Notes: a model not told the origin generated them from the letters alone. DNA of 10,724 nucleotides from an uncultured Eubacterium sp. (GCA_946614405.1 CAMOGZ010000031.1:1-10724); one strand, 5' to 3'; positions 1 through 7,011 are shown, counted from the stretch's first letter. Numbers and translations are program-made.

Positions 1-176
1 GGCTGTATGATATGATGTTCGGAATCGTCCGGCAGGATTATCCGATGGCGGCGGAAAGCGGGCAGATGGCACTGGTCATCGCTCTGGCCATCGCCATGGG
101 ATTTGTCACGGTGGCGGTGATCCACCGATATCTCACCAAACTGAAGGTCCTGACCGCCGAGCAGAAGCGTTCATAA
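1..176 (+). CDS. C-terminal fragment of an unidentified membrane protein
   Basis: An open frame runs in from the left edge (first full codon at position 3) and stops at TAA 174-176, leaving 57 visible residues. The visible part starts with a mostly polar stretch containing Arg, Gln and Asp (about residues 1-21). It continues with one clear hydrophobic helix of about 19 residues (22-40, rich in Ala, Ile, Val and Met) and ends in a basic tail with three Lys and two Arg. This is the profile of a last transmembrane helix with a cytoplasmic C-terminus under the positive-inside rule. The helix after a short loop recalls the end of binding-protein-dependent transporter permeases, but that resemblance is too weak to name a family. 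The gene appears to end its own transcription unit, because a hairpin spans the stop codon and a new promoter follows. Confidence 0.6.
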   Translation, partial: LYDMMFGIVRQDYPMAAESGQMALVIALAIAMGFVTVAVIHRYLTKLKVLTAEQKRS

Positions 177-188
177 GAACGTCTGCTT
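159..188 (+). terminator. Hairpin spanning the upstream gene's stop codon
   Basis: Bases 160-165 (AGCAGA) pair perfectly with 182-187 (TCTGCT), and 168-172 (CGTTC) pair perfectly with 177-181 (GAACG). A two-base bulge (166-167) lies on the 5' side, a four-base ATAA loop (173-176) contains the stop codon, and a G-T closing pair is possible at 159/188. This gives 11 Watson-Crick pairs. No T-run follows, so it is not a textbook intrinsic terminator. It may stabilise the mRNA 3' end or act as a U-tract-less terminator. The structure is seen directly; its function is inferred. Confidence 0.45.
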
Positions 189-224
189 ATGGCAGTGATA
201 AATAATTATATGAACACTACCACC

Positions 225-237
225 TTGTGGGACACAA
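225..237. promoter_or_regulatory. Operator-like dyad on the glyA -35 element
   Basis: TTGTG (225-229) is followed by GGA (230-232) and then the exact reverse complement CACAA (233-237). The dyad covers the whole -35 hexamer, which is where a repressor would block RNA polymerase. I do not recognise it as the site of a specific regulator. A 5+5 bp dyad can arise by chance, so this is only a candidate operator. Confidence 0.28.
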
Positions 238-253
238 CGATATTTGATATAAT
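225..253 (+). promoter_or_regulatory. glyA promoter, sigma-A type with extended -10
   Basis: A -35 element TTGTGG (225-230) and a perfect -10 TATAAT (248-253) are separated by exactly 17 bp. A TG dinucleotide at 245-246 supplies the extended -10 motif (TGATATAAT). The predicted transcription start is near 260, giving a leader of about 40 nt before the glyA start codon. That is too short for a known glycine riboswitch or T-box. The surrounding region 189-265 is AT-rich compared with the coding DNA, as expected for a promoter. Confidence 0.75.
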
Positions 254-284
254 TTATCTGTAAATATTGATTCTCGTTGGAAAT

Positions 285-289
285 GGAGG
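285..289 (+). promoter_or_regulatory. glyA ribosome binding site
   Basis: GGAGG lies 10 nt upstream of ATG 300. It decides the start: the frame stays open upstream to a TTG at 267, but that codon has no Shine-Dalgarno sequence, lies just 7 nt past the predicted transcription start, and would translate through this GGAGG. Confidence 0.75.
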
Positions 290-299
290 AAAAGAGACC

Positions 300-1559
300 A
301 TGTTTGACAAATTCGGAAACGATGATAATACCTACAACGTAGATAATTTTGAGTTCATCAAGAAAACGTCCCCGACCGTTGGCGGACTGATCGAGAAAGA
401 GTACAACCGTCAGAAGAACAACGTTGAGCTGATCGCTTCTGAGAACTACTGCTCCGAGGCAGTTCTGGCTGCTTGCGGAAGCTGTCTGTCCTGGAAGTAT
501 GCAGAAGGCTACCCGTATGTAAGAGAGATGGGAAACAAGGGAAGATATTACGGCGGAACTGAGTTCGTTGACGAACTGGAAGAGTACTGTGTTCAGACAT
601 GGAAGAAGGTCTTCAACACAGATTACCATGTAAACGTACAGCCCCACAGTGGTTCCCAGGCAAACTTCTCCGCATACCGCGCACTGATCGAGCCGGGCGA
701 CACCATCCTGTCCCTGCGTCTGGAGAACGGCGGACACCTGACTCACGGTTCTGCAGTTAACTTCAGCGGCAAGCTGTATAACATGGAATTCTACGATGTA
801 GATGAGAACGGATTCATCGATATGGAAGACGTACGGAAGAAGGCTCACGAGCTGAAACCGCAGCTGATCCTGACCGGAGCTTCTGCTTACTCCCGTATCA
901 TCGACTTCAAGACATTCTCTGAGATCGCCAAGGAAGTCGGCGCATACTTCATGGTAGATATGGCTCACATCGCAGGTCTGGTAGCTGCAGGCGTCCATCC
1001 ATCTCCGTTTGGATATGCTGATATTATCACCACCACAACTCATAAGACTCTGAGAGGACCCAGAGGCGGTCTGATCTTCGGAAAGCCGGAACTGGCTAAG
1101 AAGATCGACAGCGCTGTATTCCCGTATGCACAGGGCGGCCCGCTGGAGCACATCATTGCCGGTAAGGCTGTTGCTGCTGAGGAAGCTCTGAAGCCGGAGT
1201 TCAAGGAATATCAGAAGCAGGTCGTCAAGAACTGTGCTGCACTGGCAGATGAGTTCCTGAAGCTGGGATATAAGATCGTTACCGGCGGAACCGACAACCA
1301 TGTATTCCTGCTGGATCTGAAGGATTATGCTTTCAGCGGCAAGGAGCTGCAGGCAAGATGCGACGAGAGAGGCATCACTCTGAACAAGAATGCCGTTCCG
1401 GGAGACCAGCGTTCCCCGATGCAGACCAGCGGCGTACGTATCGGTACTGCTCCGATGACCACCAGAGGCTTCAATGAGGAAGACTTCCGTGAGGTCGCAA
1501 GACGCATCGACGTGATCATCAAGGAACTGGCTGCAGAGAAGGCTGCAGAAGAGAAATAA
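300..1559 (+). CDS. glyA: Serine hydroxymethyltransferase (divergent variant)
   Basis: This PLP enzyme converts serine plus tetrahydrofolate to glycine plus 5,10-methylene-tetrahydrofolate in the cytosol, the main source of one-carbon units. The product is 419 residues, the usual family length. Visible motifs are LIASEN (44-49, catalytic Glu48), KYAEGYP (66-72), RYYGG (82-86), GGHLTHG (144-150), [14 protein letters not shown] in the middle, and [14 protein letters not shown] with the PLP-binding lysine at 249. Compared with the common bacterial form there are several differences. The N-terminus is about 20 residues longer and acidic. A short insert lies between KYAEGYP and RYYGG (about 73-81). 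The usual Ser-His before GGHLTHG is Glu-Asn (142-143). Trp65 occupies the usual Asn position before KYAEGYP. All core catalytic motifs remain. The gene has its own promoter and terminator. Its codons (frequent GCT, GTT, CGT; no TTA, CTA or TCA) suggest high expression. Confidence 0.95.
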   Translation: MFDKFGNDDNTYNVDNFEFIKKTSPTVGGLIEKEYNRQKNNVELIASENYCSEAVLAACGSCLSWKYAEGYPYVREMGNKGRYYGGTEFVDELEEYCVQTWKKVFNTDYHVNVQPHSGSQANFSAYRALIEPGDTILSLRLENGGHLTHGSAVNFSGKLYNMEFYDVDENGFIDMEDVRKKAHELKPQLILTGASAYSRIIDFKTFSEIAKEVGAYFMVDMAHIAGLVAAGVHPSPFGYADIITTTTHKTLRGPRGGLIFGKPELAKKIDSAVFPYAQGGPLEHIIAGKAVAAEEALKPEFKEYQKQVVKNCAALADEFLKLGYKIVTGGTDNHVFLLDLKDYAFSGKELQARCDERGITLNKNAVPGDQRSPMQTSGVRIGTAPMTTRGFNEEDFREVARRIDVIIKELAAEKAAEEK

Positions 1560-1581
1560 GGTACTGAAGCTATGAGTATCC

Positions 1582-1623
1582 GGAGCTGTCATGTTACAGA
1601 CATGGCAGCTCCTTTATTATTGT
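1582..1623 (+). terminator. Intrinsic terminator of glyA
   Basis: Bases 1582-1593 pair with 1601-1612 to form a 12-bp stem (11 Watson-Crick pairs plus one G-U at 1589/1605) around the 7-nt loop TTACAGA. The T-rich tail TTTATTATTGT (1613-1623) follows. The hairpin begins 22 nt after the glyA stop. On the reverse strand the stem lacks a T-run, so it appears to work in the glyA direction only. It separates glyA from the plsX operon. Confidence 0.85.
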
Positions 1624-1643
1624 CCCCGGAACCCATGATAAGG

Positions 1644-1672
1644 TTGTAATTGGAAGGGTTTTTTGTTATAAT
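1644..1672 (+). promoter_or_regulatory. Promoter of the plsX-gpsA operon, extended -10
   Basis: A -35 element TTGTAA (1644-1649), a 17-bp spacer and a perfect -10 TATAAT (1667-1672) are visible, with TG at 1664-1665 forming an extended -10 (TGTTATAAT). The predicted transcription start is near 1679, giving a 5' leader of about 65 nt. It lies directly after the glyA terminator. TTGTAAT occurs again at 1672-1678, and the arms ATAAT (1668-1672) and ATTAT (1679-1683) form a small dyad across the -10 and start site. I see no match to the FapR site as I remember it from Bacillus. Confidence 0.75.
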
Positions 1673-1697
1673 TGTAATATTATTATGGAGTAGAATG

Positions 1698-1726
1698 TCC
1701 TCTCGCAGGAAGAGCCTGCGAAAGGA
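1698..1726 (+). promoter_or_regulatory. plsX leader hairpin overlapping a Shine-Dalgarno sequence
   Basis: TCGCAGG (1703-1709) pairs perfectly with CCTGCGA (1715-1721) around the loop AAGAG. After one mismatch (1702/1722), TCCT (1698-1701) pairs with AGGA (1723-1726). The lower stem therefore takes in most of the GGAG at 1724-1727, the best Shine-Dalgarno match in this leader. That GGAG lies 16 nt from the plsX ATG, unusually far. A weaker GGGG (1732-1735) sits at a normal 8-nt distance. The hairpin is seen directly; a role in translation control or mRNA stability is inferred. Confidence 0.45.
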
Positions 1727-1743
1727 GAAATGGGGAATACGAT

Positions 1744-2763
1744 ATGAAAATTATTCTGGATGGCATGGGTGGAGACAATGCGCCTCAGGCGATCGTGGAA
1801 GGAGCGGTAGCAAGCACATCAGAGATGAATCATGAGATCGTTCTGGTGGGTAAGCAGGAGCTTCTGCAGGAATGCCTGGACAAGTGCGGATATCACGGTG
1901 ACCAGATCACCATCGTCAATGCGGAGGATGTGATCACCAACGATGATGCACCGGTGAAGGCAGTCCGCCGGAAGAAGGACTCCTCCCTGGTAGTTGCCAT
2001 GAACATGATCCGTGACGGAGAAGGGGATGTGCTCCTCTCTGCCGGAAGTACGGGAGCCCTGCTGGCAGGCGGTCTGTTTATCCTGGGAAGAGTAGCAGGG
2101 ATCGACCGGCCCACACTGGCCACAGTTTATCCTGTCATCGGCAGTCAGCCGTCCCTTCTGGTGGACACCGGGGCCAATGCAGAGTGCAAGCCCAAGAATC
2201 TTCTGGAGTTTGCCATGATGGGCAGCATCTATATGGAGAAAGTACTGGACCGTACCAATCCTTCCGTAGGACTGGTGAACAATGGAACCGAAGAACATAA
2301 AGGCACCAGCCTCACCAAGGAAGCGCACCGCCTCCTGAAGGAAAGCGGACTGAACTTCATCGGCAACATTGAGACCAGAGAACTGCAGAACGGCGTCTGC
2401 GATGTGATCGTCACAGACGGTTTCACCGGAAACGCCATCATCAAGCTCACAGAAGGCATGGGTCTCATGGTCCTCAGAGAGATGAAGAAACGGTTCATGA
2501 GCAGCACCCGTTCCAAACTGGGAGCCATGCTCCTGAAGGAACAGCTGAAGGGAATCAAGAAAGAGTTTAACTATGTAGAGTACGGCGGCGCACCCATTCT
2601 GGGAGTCAAGGGCGCCGTTCTGAAGATGCACGGTTCCTCTGATGCGACGGCAGTGATGAAGACCATCCTGAAAGCCGTCCCCTATGTAGAGGAAGACGTA
2701 GTAGGAACCATAGAGAGATCCATTCTGGATCTGAGTGAGAACGTAAGCGATGAACAATTCTAG
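1744..2763 (+). CDS. plsX: Phosphate acyltransferase PlsX (acyl-ACP:phosphate transacylase)
   Basis: PlsX converts acyl-ACP and inorganic phosphate to acyl-phosphate, the acyl donor for PlsY. It is a soluble, membrane-associated enzyme at the branch between fatty-acid and phospholipid synthesis. The product is 339 residues, close to the usual 330-345. Family blocks are in order: the N-terminal DGMGGDNAP (6-14), SAGSTGA (99-105), VDTGAN (140-145), NNGTEEHKG (179-187), TDGFTGN (224-230), and YGGAPILGVKG near the C-terminus. The N-terminal block fixes the start at 1744, where PlsX proteins normally begin. This is the first gene of the operon and overlaps rnc by 14 bp. In many Bacillota an acpP gene lies between plsX and rnc; here there is no room for one. 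A good Shine-Dalgarno at normal spacing is missing, so the leader hairpin may matter for expression. Confidence 0.96.
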   Translation: MKIILDGMGGDNAPQAIVEGAVASTSEMNHEIVLVGKQELLQECLDKCGYHGDQITIVNAEDVITNDDAPVKAVRRKKDSSLVVAMNMIRDGEGDVLLSAGSTGALLAGGLFILGRVAGIDRPTLATVYPVIGSQPSLLVDTGANAECKPKNLLEFAMMGSIYMEKVLDRTNPSVGLVNNGTEEHKGTSLTKEAHRLLKESGLNFIGNIETRELQNGVCDVIVTDGFTGNAIIKLTEGMGLMVLREMKKRFMSSTRSKLGAMLLKEQLKGIKKEFNYVEYGGAPILGVKGAVLKMHGSSDATAVMKTILKAVPYVEEDVVGTIERSILDLSENVSDEQF

Positions 2764-3439
2764 TTTTGAAGAGATAATACAATATCATTTTAATGATAAG
2801 GCGCTGCTGAATAAGGCCCTGACCCACAGTTCCTTCTGCAGAGAGCACGGACTGGACAACCGGGAGAGCAATGAACGCCTGGAGTTTCTGGGAGACGCTT
2901 ATCTGGACGCCATCACGGCGACAGAGCTCTACGAGAGACTGAAGAAGGTAGGCGAAGGGAAACTGACCCGGATCCGGGCATCCGTGGTATGTGAGCATTC
3001 CCTTGCTGAGATCGGAAGACGGCTTGACATTGGCCGGTTTCTGAACATGGGCAGAGGGGAAGAAAACAGCGGCGGCCGGCAGAGAGAGTCCATCGTGGCC
3101 GATGCCACGGAGGCAGTGATCGGCGCCATCTTCCTGGATGGGGGATACGACGCCGCCCGGGACTTTGTGATCCGGGAGTTCCGTGACACCATTGACAAAG
3201 CCCTGGCGGGGAAGCTGTTCACAGACTATAAGACCCAGGTCCAGGAGATCCTGCAGCAGAACGGCACCGCTCCGGAGATCCTGTACATCCTGGATGCCGA
3301 AGAGGGGCCGGATCATGACAAGACCTTCTACGTCCACCTGACCTGCAACGGGCAGGACCTGGGCGCAGGCTCCGGCAAGAGCAAGAAGGAAGCGGAACAG
3401 AACGCCGCAAAAGCAACGTTAGACGGAGGTTACATTTAA
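2750..3439 (+). CDS. rnc: Ribonuclease III
   Basis: RNase III cleaves double-stranded RNA, including the rRNA precursor and structured mRNAs, as a homodimer that uses Mg2+. The product has 229 residues, a normal length. The RNase III domain covers about residues 5-150. The signature NERLEFLGD lies at 41-49 and holds the metal and catalytic residues Glu42, Glu45 and Asp49. The second acidic pair, Asp118 and Glu121, lies in DATEAVIGAIFLDGG; these match E. coli Glu38, Glu41, Asp45, Asp114 and Glu117. A double-stranded RNA-binding domain follows at about 157-229, ending in the Ala- and Lys-rich helix KSKKEAEQNAAKATL. The start ATG lies inside the plsX 3' end (14-bp overlap), and no strong Shine-Dalgarno precedes it, which suggests translational coupling. 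The stop TAA shares one base with the smc ATG. Confidence 0.96.
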   Translation: MNNSSFEEIIQYHFNDKALLNKALTHSSFCREHGLDNRESNERLEFLGDAYLDAITATELYERLKKVGEGKLTRIRASVVCEHSLAEIGRRLDIGRFLNMGRGEENSGGRQRESIVADATEAVIGAIFLDGGYDAARDFVIREFRDTIDKALAGKLFTDYKTQVQEILQQNGTAPEILYILDAEEGPDHDKTFYVHLTCNGQDLGAGSGKSKKEAEQNAAKATLDGGYI

Positions 3440-6400
3440 TGTATTTTAAACGACTGGAAATGCATGGCTTCAAGTCATTTGCAGAGCCTGTCATAATCGA
3501 TTTTCATGAAGGTATCACGGCCATCGTGGGACCCAACGGCAGCGGCAAGAGCAACATCAGTGACGCCATCCGGTGGGTCCTGGGAGAGCAGAGTCCCAAG
3601 GCCCTCCGTGGAGGGAAGATGGAAGAGGTCATCTTCAACGGTACGGAGACCCGCCGCCCCCGGGGCATGGCAGAGGTCACTCTGGTCATCGACAATTCTG
3701 CCGGGATACTGGACATAGAATATAAAGAGGTCGCCTTCACCCGGCGCATGTACCGGTCGGGTGAGAGTGAGTACCTGATCAATAACAATCCCTGCAGGCT
3801 GAAGGACATCCGTGAGCTGATCATGGACACCGGAATCGGCGTGGACGGCTATTCCATCATCGGCCAGGGAAAGATCGCAGACATCGTAAGCAACAAGCCC
3901 GAGAGCCGGAGAGAGATCTTCGAAGAGTCTGCGGGCATCGTAGCATATAAGAGCCGGAAGGCGGAGGCAGAGCGGAAGCTGGCCGGCACCAGAAACAATC
4001 TGGAGCGCATCGACGACATCGTCGGTGAGATCGAGGGCCGCATTGACGGCCTCCGGGAGGACAGCATCAAGGCGAAGCGCTACCTGGAACTGAGAGACCG
4101 GTATCAGGATCTGGAGATCAATATCACCCTGAGGAACATCGATAACGCTGAGAAACGCAATCAGCAGTACCGTCAGGATATCGATGAACTGGCCGGCAAG
4201 ATCGAGGAGATCCGTCAGGGACGGGTGCAGGCGGATGCGGATTCTGCAGAGCTGCAGAAGAAGTCCGCAGCCCTTGAGAATCTTTCCGAGGAAGCGCACC
4301 AGAAGCTTCTGCAGAGCATCGAGGAGATCAACAGTATCACCGGAGAGGCACAGCTGAATCAGGAGAAACTGGCAGGGATCCAGCGGGATGAGAATCGTCT
4401 TGCCGATGAGATCTCTTCTTTTGCTGAGCGGATCCGACAGTCCGAGGAGGAACTCGCCCGGCTGCAGGAGGAGAAGGAACGCCTGCAGAAGAACCACAAG
4501 GAAGCAGAGCAGAACCTCCGGGACAAGGTCTTTGCCTATGAGAAGATCGCCTCGGAGTCCAGTGAATACACCCAGACCATGGATGAAAGCAATGAGCGGA
4601 TCATTCAGCTGAACGGGATCGCCGCTGCCCGGAAGAGCGAGGCAGCAAGCATCGAGAATTATAAGACGACGCTGGAGCGCAGAAGAGAGCAGATCACCCG
4701 GGAATCGGAAGAGACGGAAGCAGCCCTGAAGGAACAGCAGGAGCTTCTGGAGAAGACCCGGAAGGAATATAGTGAAATCAAAGAATCCCGCCGCAAGTTC
4801 GAGGAAGAGAACAGCCAGAGGGAGAAAGCCCGCGGGGAAATGGAGACCCGTGAGGATGAACTGAGAGAAGCCGTCGAGAAAGATAAGATCCAGCTCAGTC
4901 AGATGGAGTCCAGAAAGAAGACCATCGAAGAACTGGAGCAGAATCTGGACGGATACAATTATGCTGTCAAATACATCATGCGCAGCGGATTGACGGGGAT
5001 CGAAGGTGTCGTCGGCGAAATGATGGAAGTACCGGACGGTCTGGAGATCGCCATCGAAACGGCTCTGGGATCCGCGATGCAGAACATCGTCTGCGCAGAC
5101 GACCAGGCGGCCAGAAGGGCCATTACCGTTCTGAAGATGAATAAGTCCGGAAGGTTGACATTCCTCCCGGTAAGCTCCATCCGGGGCAAGTCCGCCAAGG
5201 TCCCGAAAGAAGTGTCCGGAGATCCCGGATACCGGGGACTGGGTGTGGATCTGATCGGATTCGATCCCAGATACCAGACAGTATTTGAATATCTGCTGGG
5301 CCGGGTCTGCGTGGTGGATAATCTGAACACAGCCATCCGGCTTTCCAAGATCGCCGGATCCGGCGTCCGCTTCGTCACCAAAGACGGAGAGATCATCAAC
5401 GCCAGCGGCGCCATTACCGGTGGTAAATATAAGAACCAGTCCGCCAATCTTCTGGAGCGGCGAAATGAGATCAGCAGACTGCACAGTGATATCGAGGTGG
5501 CCAGAACCAGGCTGGAGAATGACCAGAAGGAGCTGAAGCAGGTTTCAGCGGCTCTGGACGAGCTGGTGATCCAGATCCGTGAGGCAGTGGAGCAGAAGTC
5601 CTCTGAGGAGATGACCATTGCTCAGCTGAAGGCGAAGATCGGAGCCCTGGAAGGCAGCATGGAAGACGGCCGCGAGACCATCGACCGCAACAACAATGAG
5701 ATCAGCACCATTGCCAAGGAACTGGGGGATGCGGACGAGATGATCCTGCGTATGAACCGTGAGGGTCAGGAAGCGGAAGAGGAGATCGAGTCCATCACCA
5801 AGGAAATGGAATCCCTGGCAGAGGGTCAGACCGCCAGAAAGCAGGCCATCGATGAGGCCAGTGAGGCCATCACCGAGGCCAGGATCGCCGTGAACCAGTG
5901 GGCCGGCCAGATCAGCAACCAGGAACAGCTGATGGAGCGTGTGTCCATCGAACTGCAGGATCAGAAGGATCAGGAGCAGGAACGGAATGCGCAGATGGAT
6001 AAGATCAGCCGCAGAAGAAACGAACTGCAGTATGGCGGAAGCGAGAACGCAGACCGGATCGAGACCCTGGAGAAAGAGAAAAAGGAGACAGAAGAGTATT
6101 TGGCGGAGATCGGACGGAATAAATCCGAGACCGCAGAGAAATTGTCAAAGGTCATGGAGGAGCTCTCCCGTGCGGAGAATGAATCCAATGCCTATAAAGA
6201 CCAGAAATACCAGCTGGAGATCAAGGCTGCCAAGAACGAGACACAGCTGGATAATATGAAAGAGAAACTCTGGAACGAGTTTGAGATGTCCTACGCCCAG
6301 GCGGAGGATCACCGCAAGGAAGACTTTGTGATGACCACGGCCCTGAGGGAAAGCCGCGAGGTGAAGAAGGAACTGAGAGAGATCGGAGACGTCAACGTGG

Positions 6401-6999
6401 GCTCCATCCAGGAATATGACCAGGTGAGCCAGCGCTACAGCTTCCTGACGGAGCAGCGCCGGGATGTGGTCACCGCCCTGAAAGAACTGGAATCCATCAT
6501 CGACGATCTGGACAAGACCATCACCCGGTCCTTCCAGGATAACTTCAACAAGGTGGAAGATAAGTTCGAGAAGGTATTCGAAGAACTCTTCGGAGGCGGC
6601 CATGCGGAGCTCCGGATGGAGGATGAGAAGGATCCTCTGGAATCCGGCATCGAGATCGTGGCCCAGCCCCCGGGCAAGAAGCTGCAGAACATCAATCTGT
6701 TGTCCGGTGGAGAGAAGACCATGACGGCCATCGCCCTGATGTTTGCAGTCCTCGCCACCAAGCCCACACCATTCTGCATCCTGGATGAGGTGGAAGCGGC
6801 ACTGGACGATGACAATATCGATAAATTTTCCGGATATCTCAGGAAGTTTGCATCCACGCAGTTTGCTCTCATCACCCACCAGAAAGCAACCATGGAGCAT
6901 GCGGACGTGCTGTACGGTATCACCATGCCGGAGCACGGAGTTTCCAAGGTCCTGAGCCTCCGGATGGGGGACTATGACCCGGATGAATATACAAGTTAA
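3439..6999 (+). CDS. smc: Chromosome segregation and condensation ATPase SMC
   Basis: SMC is the ATPase of the SMC-ScpAB condensin complex, which folds and separates replicated chromosomes. The product has 1186 residues, the usual bacterial length. The N-terminal head carries Walker A GPNGSGKS (31-38), the Q-loop Gln51 in WVLGEQSP, and Arg57 in LRGGKMEEVIFNG. A long charged coiled coil (about 170-505) leads to the hinge (about 513-675), recognisable from GIEGVVGEM (starting near 518) to ASGAITGGK. A second coil runs to about 1015. The C-terminal head holds signature LLSGGEK (1087-1093), Walker B FCILDEVEAALDD with Asp1116 and Glu1117, and the switch His1147 in ALITHQ. No catalytic residue is missing. 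GGAGG at 3425-3429 inside rnc serves as ribosome binding site with a 9-nt spacer. The scpA and scpB partner genes are not in the window. The rnc-smc-ftsY order is common in Bacillota. Confidence 0.97.
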   Translation: MYFKRLEMHGFKSFAEPVIIDFHEGITAIVGPNGSGKSNISDAIRWVLGEQSPKALRGGKMEEVIFNGTETRRPRGMAEVTLVIDNSAGILDIEYKEVAFTRRMYRSGESEYLINNNPCRLKDIRELIMDTGIGVDGYSIIGQGKIADIVSNKPESRREIFEESAGIVAYKSRKAEAERKLAGTRNNLERIDDIVGEIEGRIDGLREDSIKAKRYLELRDRYQDLEINITLRNIDNAEKRNQQYRQDIDELAGKIEEIRQGRVQADADSAELQKKSAALENLSEEAHQKLLQSIEEINSITGEAQLNQEKLAGIQRDENRLADEISSFAERIRQSEEELARLQEEKERLQKNHKEAEQNLRDKVFAYEKIASESSEYTQTMDESNERIIQLNGIAAARKSEAASIENYKTTLERRREQITRESEETEAALKEQQELLEKTRKEYSEIKESRRKFEEENSQREKARGEMETREDELREAVEKDKIQLSQMESRKKTIEELEQNLDGYNYAVKYIMRSGLTGIEGVVGEMMEVPDGLEIAIETALGSAMQNIVCADDQAARRAITVLKMNKSGRLTFLPVSSIRGKSAKVPKEVSGDPGYRGLGVDLIGFDPRYQTVFEYLLGRVCVVDNLNTAIRLSKIAGSGVRFVTKDGEIINASGAITGGKYKNQSANLLERRNEISRLHSDIEVARTRLENDQKELKQVSAALDELVIQIREAVEQKSSEEMTIAQLKAKIGALEGSMEDGRETIDRNNNEISTIAKELGDADEMILRMNREGQEAEEEIESITKEMESLAEGQTARKQAIDEASEAITEARIAVNQWAGQISNQEQLMERVSIELQDQKDQEQERNAQMDKISRRRNELQYGGSENADRIETLEKEKKETEEYLAEIGRNKSETAEKLSKVMEELSRAENESNAYKDQKYQLEIKAAKNETQLDNMKEKLWNEFEMSYAQAEDHRKEDFVMTTALRESREVKKELREIGDVNVGSIQEYDQVSQRYSFLTEQRRDVVTALKELESIIDDLDKTITRSFQDNFNKVEDKFEKVFEELFGGGHAELRMEDEKDPLESGIEIVAQPPGKKLQNINLLSGGEKTMTAIALMFAVLATKPTPFCILDEVEAALDDDNIDKFSGYLRKFASTQFALITHQKATMEHADVLYGITMPEHGVSKVLSLRMGDYDPDEYTS

Positions 7000-7011
7000 G
7001 GAGAGATATTA

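Noticed and set aside
267..299. Upstream TTG start for glyA adding 11 residues
   Set aside because: It has no Shine-Dalgarno, lies about 7 nt from the predicted transcription start, and the added codons include the GGAGG ribosome binding site of ATG 300.
177..299. Glycine riboswitch or T-box upstream of glyA
   Set aside because: The predicted leader is only about 40 nt and shows no tandem aptamer-like or T-box-like structure.
171..1592. 473-codon reverse-strand open frame across glyA
   Set aside because: It is in exact codon register with glyA and open only because glyA lacks TTA, CTA and TCA codons. Its Leu-, Ser- and Val-rich translation resembles no family, and glyA is unmistakable.
1650..1835. 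61-codon forward open frame over the plsX promoter and start
   Set aside because: It begins at the -35 region, upstream of the predicted transcription start, and its second half is the plsX sequence read out of frame.
3475..5484. 669-codon reverse-strand open frame across smc
   Set aside because: Codon-register shadow of the smc coding sequence. The Leu- and Asp-rich composition is what reversed Glu/Lys/Gln coiled-coil codons give. No promoter or ribosome binding site was recognised for it.
3950..6300. Short repeated purine-rich words in smc as DNA repeats
   Set aside because: They arise from recurring Glu, Lys, Gln and Arg codons of the coiled coils; no repeat unit has constant length or spacing.
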